Positions 7,198-11,396 of a stretch of DNA of 11,396 nt are shown here, piece by piece (position 1 is the stretch's first letter; each line of letters starts with the position of its first letter). Made by a program: the position numbers and the translations under genes. Origin of the DNA: Fidelibacterota bacterium (GTDB lineage Bacteria; Fidelibacterota; Marinisomatia; Marinisomatales; UBA8229); assembly GCA_003535775.1 (NCBI GenBank), contig DPYO01000197.1, positions 1 through 11,396 of the forward strand, given 5' to 3'. A model generated the notes under the pieces. It was not told where the DNA came from, made no database searches, and saw only the letters and a list, made by a program, of their open reading frames with translations.

Positions 7198-8331
7198 TTA
7201 TTTCTCTAAATTTTCAATAAATGACACTAGATCTATTTTCACATTATTGCCCCACCAATCCCCAATTTCACGAACAGAAGCAAACCATGGGTCATCCTTC
7301 TGTAACATTTTCAATCCTTCCTGGAATGTGTTCCAGCTTATTTCATCGACAATTAAATGTGGATGCCACAATAAAGTAAGAATTCCTCCAACTTCTTTAA
7401 CTTTTTCTGCAATCATTTGAATGTATTCCAATGCTTTAACCTTATCCAGTCGCATACCCTTTCTATGGTTAAACATGGCACCATCCTGAATAATCAAAGG
7501 CAACTCCCAAACAGGCAGTATCTTGTTATCTTCAATATTATATAGAGGATAAGCATAAGAGGTGCCACGTCTAAACCCAATATTATCATTAAATCCCAAT
7601 GTGCTATCATATTTGAAGCCTGCTGCTTCTTGGATTAATGGTGTTATTCTATTGTCAAAATGGAGATAATGCTGACGGACACTTACAATCTCACAATCAA
7701 GCACCTTTTCAATTTGTTCCTTCTGGTATTTCATTTCATCCACAGAATTATATGAATGCCAAGACGGATGCAAGCCAATTTCCCACCCTCGTCTGTTTAA
7801 TTCCCTCATTAACTCTGCTACAGTAATTTTTTCCCCCTCAAATCTTAGTTTATCATCATACTTGTACCAGCAATCAGTAAAATGTGATTTTAAAACATGT
7901 TCAGGGGCGAAGAAAAAGGTTGATCGCGCACCTACTTCCTGCTCTACTTTTAACCAATCCTCAATTCGATGATAAGGATCCTCACTTGAGAACATGCTAT
8001 TTGCAATATTCTCAAGTGATTCAAAAGCAATAATCAAATTTTGTTTAGTTTTTTGTTGGCTGCGTGCTTTAAATATGTGTTTCATCCGGCGAAAATTTTC
8101 TTTTTTGGATTGCAACGAAATCACATCAACATCATGTGTTATACAAACAGCGTAAGGTTTATTATCTGGCCATTTTGGCTTTTCACACTTTTGATCTATC
8201 CACATTTGATCAATTGTAGGGGTATATAAATTCCCAGTCATGTTAGCCTGGCTGAAAGCAAAATCAGGAATCTTCTTATTAATTGGACGGGGGAAACTTT
8301 CTCCTTTTATTATTTTATCCAAACGGCTCAT
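7198..8331 (-). CDS. Polysaccharide deacetylase-fold (NodB-like) protein
   Basis: The 377-residue protein carries the NodB-type metal and catalytic motifs. CITHDVD at 63-69 supplies Asp67 and Asp69, GLHPSWHS at 186-193 supplies the two metal-ligand histidines 188 and 192, and a late LLWHPH block (320-325) supplies a likely catalytic His. Family members remove N- or O-acyl groups from sugars or polysaccharides by a metal-dependent mechanism. No signal peptide or membrane helix is visible, so it may act in the cytoplasm on precursors. This long THDVD form is common in surface-polysaccharide loci of Bacteroidota-like bacteria (family knowledge). The insert between THDVD and the histidine motif is long, about 120 residues. 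It precedes the histidine kinase by one base. Upstream are 155 bases with no gene. No obvious Shine-Dalgarno sequence is present. Confidence 0.85.
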   Translation of the reverse strand: MSRLDKIIKGESFPRPINKKIPDFAFSQANMTGNLYTPTIDQMWIDQKCEKPKWPDNKPYAVCITHDVDVISLQSKKENFRRMKHIFKARSQQKTKQNLIIAFESLENIANSMFSSEDPYHRIEDWLKVEQEVGARSTFFFAPEHVLKSHFTDCWYKYDDKLRFEGEKITVAELMRELNRRGWEIGLHPSWHSYNSVDEMKYQKEQIEKVLDCEIVSVRQHYLHFDNRITPLIQEAAGFKYDSTLGFNDNIGFRRGTSYAYPLYNIEDNKILPVWELPLIIQDGAMFNHRKGMRLDKVKALEYIQMIAEKVKEVGGILTLLWHPHLIVDEISWNTFQEGLKMLQKDDPWFASVREIGDWWGNNVKIDLVSFIENLEK

Positions 8332-8393
8332 AGTATTAAGACATTTCTTTTTTTTATTTGTCTAGCGATACTTGATAATTGCTTAAACCAGTT

Positions 8394-8417
8394 GCTTTGA
8401 GTTTAAAAGCTAAACTC
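8394..8417. repeat. Interlocked inverted repeats in the GNAT-deacetylase spacer
   Basis: Four adjacent segments without gaps read gcttt, gagttta, aaagc, taaactc on the plus strand. The first pairs with the third and the second pairs with the fourth, so two hairpins are possible but exclude each other. On the minus strand the same order holds with the longer stem first. No T run follows, so it is not a typical terminator. It lies about 65 bases before the deacetylase ATG, inside its probable leader. Confidence 0.4.
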
Positions 8418-8486
8418 TGGGATTCCCTAAAAAATACCTCTATAAGATATGTTCTCTCTTTACAATTATTATCAGATATTTGCAAT

Positions 8487-9635
8487 TTAATCATTTGATT
8501 TATCAAGATAAGGTCTCCCTTCTTTAATTAAATCTGTTACATACCAATTTCTGGGATCCCATGAATTTTGAGGTTTTTCGATCTCATCTGGTAAATAAAC
8601 AAAGAGTTGTTTTGGTTTTACTCTTTTTTGAAAACAAAATAACTCTTTAAAATTAACAAACCCAGCTGATTTAAGAATACCAGGTAAAAATCTACTTCTT
8701 TTAATTGTACTGCATTGGACCCTAATTATACCTTTTTGATAGGCATATTCACGGATGCCTTTTAGGATTAATTTAAATATTCTTTCGTCCTTGTTGTTTG
8801 CAAAAATATCCACAATATAAAACACCTCTGAATCTGAAACAACAACCAGATATCCCTTCAGAACATCATTCTCATAATAACAAAAATAGTTGTGATTATT
8901 ATAGGGATTATCCTTCAACCGCCATGTTAGATATTGCGCTGTTCTTTCTACTGTAATACCATAGATCGTTTTATTACTCATCCAAAGTTTTTCTAAATGT
9001 GATAGCGGTACATTTTTATCGTTATATATTCGAAATTGTTCAGTTAGTGGGAATTCTGTTTGATGATAAAATATCTTGATTAAAAGTTCTAAAAAATATG
9101 ATAAAATTCTTCCAATAAACTTATTATTATTAATACGGGGTGTAATCATTGATAATAATTTCTGCCGTAGTCCAAGTCCATATATCCATACGCTGTACTT
9201 TGCCCAATCATCAAATGCACGATAACCAAGCTTTTCACGAACTCTACCGGGTGCACCTTTTGCAACATCTCCTGCAGTTGTAAAAAAAACCTTATAGCGA
9301 TTTTTGGCAAGTTCAAAATATTTTTTTTCATGGGGGAAGTAAATACCCGTTCCACGAATATCCGGGTGACTCATACAATTCTCTGTTTTCCCAGCTACAA
9401 ATTTTTTCCCGAAAAAGCTGAGCGGAGTAGGAATAAGGCTGTACTGAGCAATAAGTTGGTCATCTGCAATACGTTTATCATCAAAAACTAACCAAATACT
9501 ACCCTGTCCGTTCCAGGTATTGATCCACTCCCATAAATACTCATCACGACTTCTATGTCTACCTGTAATGAGTTTATAGAGAGTGTTGATATACTTTTCA
9601 TCACCCGTCTGATAAGTTCTTTGTATTTTACTTAT
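8487..9635 (-). CDS. GNAT-family acyltransferase-like protein, probably starting at ATA
   Basis: From the ATA at 9635 the frame gives 382 residues with an uninterrupted GNAT-like domain: SKIQRTYQTGDEKYI at the N-terminus, then SIWLVFDDKRIADDQLIAQY, then the acetyl-CoA loop HPDIRGTGIY near 90-99. A second GNAT-like half follows around 240-350 (WRLKDNPY...LKGYLVVV...YIVDIF). Such proteins occur in surface-glycan loci, where they probably acylate amino sugars; the substrate is not predictable. The first ordinary start codon in this frame is the ATG at 9374, but it would delete 87 residues that clearly belong to the fold. An AGGAG at 9646-9642 lies six bases before the ATA, and the preceding stop TAG is at 9647. 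Either ATA is used, or an original ATG mutated or was misread. The gene sits between the beta-helix acyltransferase and the deacetylase. Confidence 0.72.
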   Translation of the reverse strand: MSKIQRTYQTGDEKYINTLYKLITGRHRSRDEYLWEWINTWNGQGSIWLVFDDKRIADDQLIAQYSLIPTPLSFFGKKFVAGKTENCMSHPDIRGTGIYFPHEKKYFELAKNRYKVFFTTAGDVAKGAPGRVREKLGYRAFDDWAKYSVWIYGLGLRQKLLSMITPRINNNKFIGRILSYFLELLIKIFYHQTEFPLTEQFRIYNDKNVPLSHLEKLWMSNKTIYGITVERTAQYLTWRLKDNPYNNHNYFCYYENDVLKGYLVVVSDSEVFYIVDIFANNKDERIFKLILKGIREYAYQKGIIRVQCSTIKRSRFLPGILKSAGFVNFKELFCFQKRVKPKQLFVYLPDEIEKPQNSWDPRNWYVTDLIKEGRPYLDKSND

Positions 9636-9640
9636 GTTCT

Positions 9641-9646
9641 GCTCCT
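9641..9646 (-). promoter_or_regulatory. Shine-Dalgarno site facing an ATA codon
   Basis: AGGAGC on the minus strand places its AGGAG core exactly six bases before the ATA at 9635. This is the spacing of a normal start, and no ATG, GTG or TTG lies nearby in frame. A ten-codon ATG reading (9660-9628, MSDIIGAEHK) runs across the site in another frame and lacks its own ribosome site. Confidence 0.55.
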
Positions 9647-9760
9647 ATAATATCTGACATACAAAACTACATCTACATATTCTCCAAAGCTGATTTCTTT
9701 TTCATTTATATAATTCCAAACTATTATTATTATTTTGAAATAATTGTTGCATCCTCTAAT

Positions 9761-10246
9761 TTAATTATTCTTCTTAAAATATTTAGCTGGATTTCCATAC
9801 CAGATTTCATTATCCCCTATATTATGCCTTACTTGGGAACAAGCTCCTATAATACAATTTTTACCTATACTAAAACCAGGCATTAGAGTAACATTAGCTC
9901 CAATGAGAGTGCAATCACCAATACCTTGTACTGATTTTATTTGGTCTGCCTTAAGATCAGCGGTATCAGTCAAAACAAACGAGTATTTAATTAGAACATT
10001 AGAACCAATAATGGCATTCGCAGAAATTGTACATCTACTTCCAAACAATGTGTTATCTCCGATTACTACATTCTGCCTAATCTCACAATAAGCTGTAAAG
10101 CTACAATTCTTCCCTATTTTTGCGCCTTTTCTAACTATGCAAAATGGACCAATTTGGGTATTATCACCAATTTCTACACCATCTTCGATATAAGCTAATG
10201 GATGAAGAATTGTATTTTCTCCAATTTTTGATTTACTTGATATCAT
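9761..10246 (-). CDS. Left-handed beta-helix (hexapeptide repeat) acyltransferase
   Basis: The 161-residue protein is built almost wholly of hexapeptide repeats of the [LIV]-G-x-x-x-x type (IGENTI, IGDNTQ, IGPFCI, IGKNCS, IGDNTL, IGSNVL, IGANVT, IGKNCI). These fold as a trimeric beta-helix binding acetyl- or acyl-CoA between subunits. The C-terminal ending NEIWYGNPAKYFKK is typical of sugar O- or N-acetyltransferases of the WbbJ/nucleotide-sugar type. The insert around 92-110 (VLTDTADLKADQIKSVQGIG) breaks the repeat and probably forms the active-site loop. In this locus it most likely acylates an amino sugar for a surface glycan (inference). A GGAAG Shine-Dalgarno sequence lies about five bases before the ATG. 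It follows the methyltransferase after 139 bases and precedes the GNAT gene by 125 bases. Confidence 0.87.
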   Translation of the reverse strand: MISSKSKIGENTILHPLAYIEDGVEIGDNTQIGPFCIVRKGAKIGKNCSFTAYCEIRQNVVIGDNTLFGSRCTISANAIIGSNVLIKYSFVLTDTADLKADQIKSVQGIGDCTLIGANVTLMPGFSIGKNCIIGACSQVRHNIGDNEIWYGNPAKYFKKNN

Positions 10247-10385
10247 TTTACTTCCTTTCCGATTATAATTATGAAATATTTAACCTTCCTTAACATATCT
10301 CAAGTGCATAGAAAAATATATACCTATTTTTTAGTTTTCTTTTGGCAATATTCTTGAAATGTATAACCAACTAAATTATTATTTG

Positions 10386-11252
10386 TTATTCCTCAATTTT
10401 CTTTTTCATGAGACAAATTCCAACTTTCCGCAAATCAACAGAAATTTTTACCCTCTCATCTGCTTTTATTTTCTTCCAAGCCTTCTTCATCCCTGGGGAC
10501 CAGGAAATATCATCAAAAACAAGTACTACACCTTGATTTGCGAGGAAGGGAATAATCTGATCAAAATATTTCATGGTTGCTTTTTCATCATGATGCCCAT
10601 CAATGAAAGCAAAATCTACGGGTCTGGATTCATTAAGGACTTCATCCAGAACATCTTGAAATCGACCAGCGACTACCCTCACGTTTTCTAAGCCGATGGC
10701 TTCAATATTTTGTTCTGCACATTTTGCTAATGTTTTTGCACCTTCTATAGTAACAATTTTACCTGCCTTGTTTAAACTGAGAGCCACTGCCTGGTATGAG
10801 GTCGAAATTCCTAAGCAGGTACCTAATTCTATACAAACAGCCGGTTTAAATTCTCTAACAAGGTTAAATAAAAGGAATGACCAAAAAGGAGATTTACTTC
10901 CAGAACGGCATACTTCTCCAACAGTGGTAGTTACAGTTTTTCCTGTATACATATCCTGTTGGGTGCGATGCTCATCCGATTTGCCCGCTCCGTAGTCTAC
11001 TAGGGATATTTCAGTGGTAGATGCATTTAATTTTTTTCTTAATTGTTCAATTTTGTCAATCCATACTTTTTCTTCGGGAATAAGATCATTTCTTAATGTG
11101 CTTTTTAGGGTGTTAGCAAGGATTATAGAATCTCTATCTCCCGAAAGAATTAAACGAAAAATTGCAATCTTTGCTAACATACTATCTCTTAACGATTCAA
11201 GTTTCTTAGTCCAGACAGAATCATAATTGATTTTTTTTCTCTTATTGTTCAT
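10386..11252 (-). CDS. Class I SAM-dependent methyltransferase (Methyltransf_24-like)
   Basis: From the ATG at 11252 the protein has 288 residues. The Rossmann-fold motifs are clear: glycine-rich motif I ELGTCLGIST (142-151), acidic TIEG at the end of strand 2 (Glu170), VRVVAGRFQDVL (191-202), FIDGHHD (216-222) and VLVFDDISWS (244-253). The FIDGHHD and DDI motifs are typical of the Methyltransf_24 group, whose members methylate small molecules or sugars and some of which bind a metal through these acids. The N-terminal 100 residues are basic and helical, with no family I recognise. An alternative TTG start at 11261 adds three residues; neither start has a good Shine-Dalgarno sequence. Context points to methylation of a glycan precursor. 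It is 20 bases after the stop of an upstream membrane protein. Confidence 0.85.
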   Translation of the reverse strand: MNNKRKKINYDSVWTKKLESLRDSMLAKIAIFRLILSGDRDSIILANTLKSTLRNDLIPEEKVWIDKIEQLRKKLNASTTEISLVDYGAGKSDEHRTQQDMYTGKTVTTTVGEVCRSGSKSPFWSFLLFNLVREFKPAVCIELGTCLGISTSYQAVALSLNKAGKIVTIEGAKTLAKCAEQNIEAIGLENVRVVAGRFQDVLDEVLNESRPVDFAFIDGHHDEKATMKYFDQIIPFLANQGVVLVFDDISWSPGMKKAWKKIKADERVKISVDLRKVGICLMKKKIEE

Positions 11253-11271
11253 ACAAGACAAAATGATAAAG

Positions 11272-11396
11272 TCATTGGTAAAATTCTTCAGGTGGTTTTT
11301 GTAAAATCTTCCATAATAATAATAACATTATCAAATAAAATCCAGCTGATGTCCAACTGAAAATTAAAGATGTGACTTGGATACTAACATTCATAT
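11272..11396 (-). CDS. C-terminal end of an unknown membrane protein
   Basis: On the minus strand one frame is open from the window edge to a TGA at 11274. It encodes about 40 residues with a hydrophobic stretch (SAGFYLIMLLLLWKIL) and a short polar tail (QKPPEEFYQ). The other two frames close quickly. The position, 20 bases before the methyltransferase ATG, fits the last part of an upstream gene in the same cluster, perhaps a glycan flippase or polymerase, but the fragment is too short to say. An ATG at 11394 means a tiny separate membrane peptide is also possible. Confidence 0.4.
   Translation of the reverse strand, partial: MNVSIQVTSLIFSWTSAGFYLIMLLLLWKILQKPPEEFYQ

Noticed and set aside
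9146..9355. 69-codon reading on the minus strand
   Set aside because: It overlaps the GNAT gene in another frame and has no family-like features.
10247..10385. Spacer before the beta-helix acyltransferase as an RNA gene or promoter (TTGAGA, 17 bases, AATATT)
   Set aside because: The boxes are weak, no stable hairpin was seen, and the AT content is high.

Overview
The window reads as a chromosomal fragment of a moderately AT-rich Gram-negative bacterium. The best fit is the FCB group (Bacteroidota, Marinimicrobia/Neomarinimicrobiota, Ignavibacteria or relatives). Grounds are a BatA-type von Willebrand protein, an AHQLGTP-type sensor kinase, weak Shine-Dalgarno use at many starts and the def/fmt/PASTA neighbourhood. 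This is an inference from gene style, not from a search.

Positions 1-4785 (minus strand) are housekeeping genes in two transcription units. Transcribed first is yajC-def, with a readable promoter, a Shine-Dalgarno sequence and a hairpin-plus-T5 terminator. After the terminator comes fmt, followed tightly by a PASTA-repeat membrane protein, a SEC59/dolichol-kinase-like membrane enzyme and a BatA-type VWA protein that runs off the left edge. Def and Fmt are the two ends of the formyl-methionine cycle. YajC accompanies the Sec translocon. The three genes after fmt look like envelope functions.

Positions 4843-5940 (plus strand) hold arfB, a GGQ-motif ribosome-rescue hydrolase, and two bases later an Mpg/AAG-type 3-methyladenine DNA glycosylase. 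The second gene is clearly broken by one frameshift and two in-frame stops.

Positions 6024-11396 (minus strand) look like the end of a surface-glycan locus. In transcription order these are the C-terminus of an unknown membrane protein, a SAM-dependent methyltransferase, a left-handed beta-helix acyltransferase, a GNAT acyltransferase-like protein, a polysaccharide-deacetylase-fold protein and an orphan membrane histidine kinase one base after it. Part of this region is more AT-rich than the left end: bases 8641-8700 have 17 G+C of 60, against 24 of 60 in 541-600.

The GNAT gene has no ATG, GTG or TTG where its N-terminus should be. An ATA codon sits six bases after a good AGGAG, and this is the most unusual expression feature seen. 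No gap longer than 300 bases lacks a gene. No tRNA, rRNA, CRISPR array, insertion sequence or phage gene was recognised, and I did not find a convincing wholly new system.
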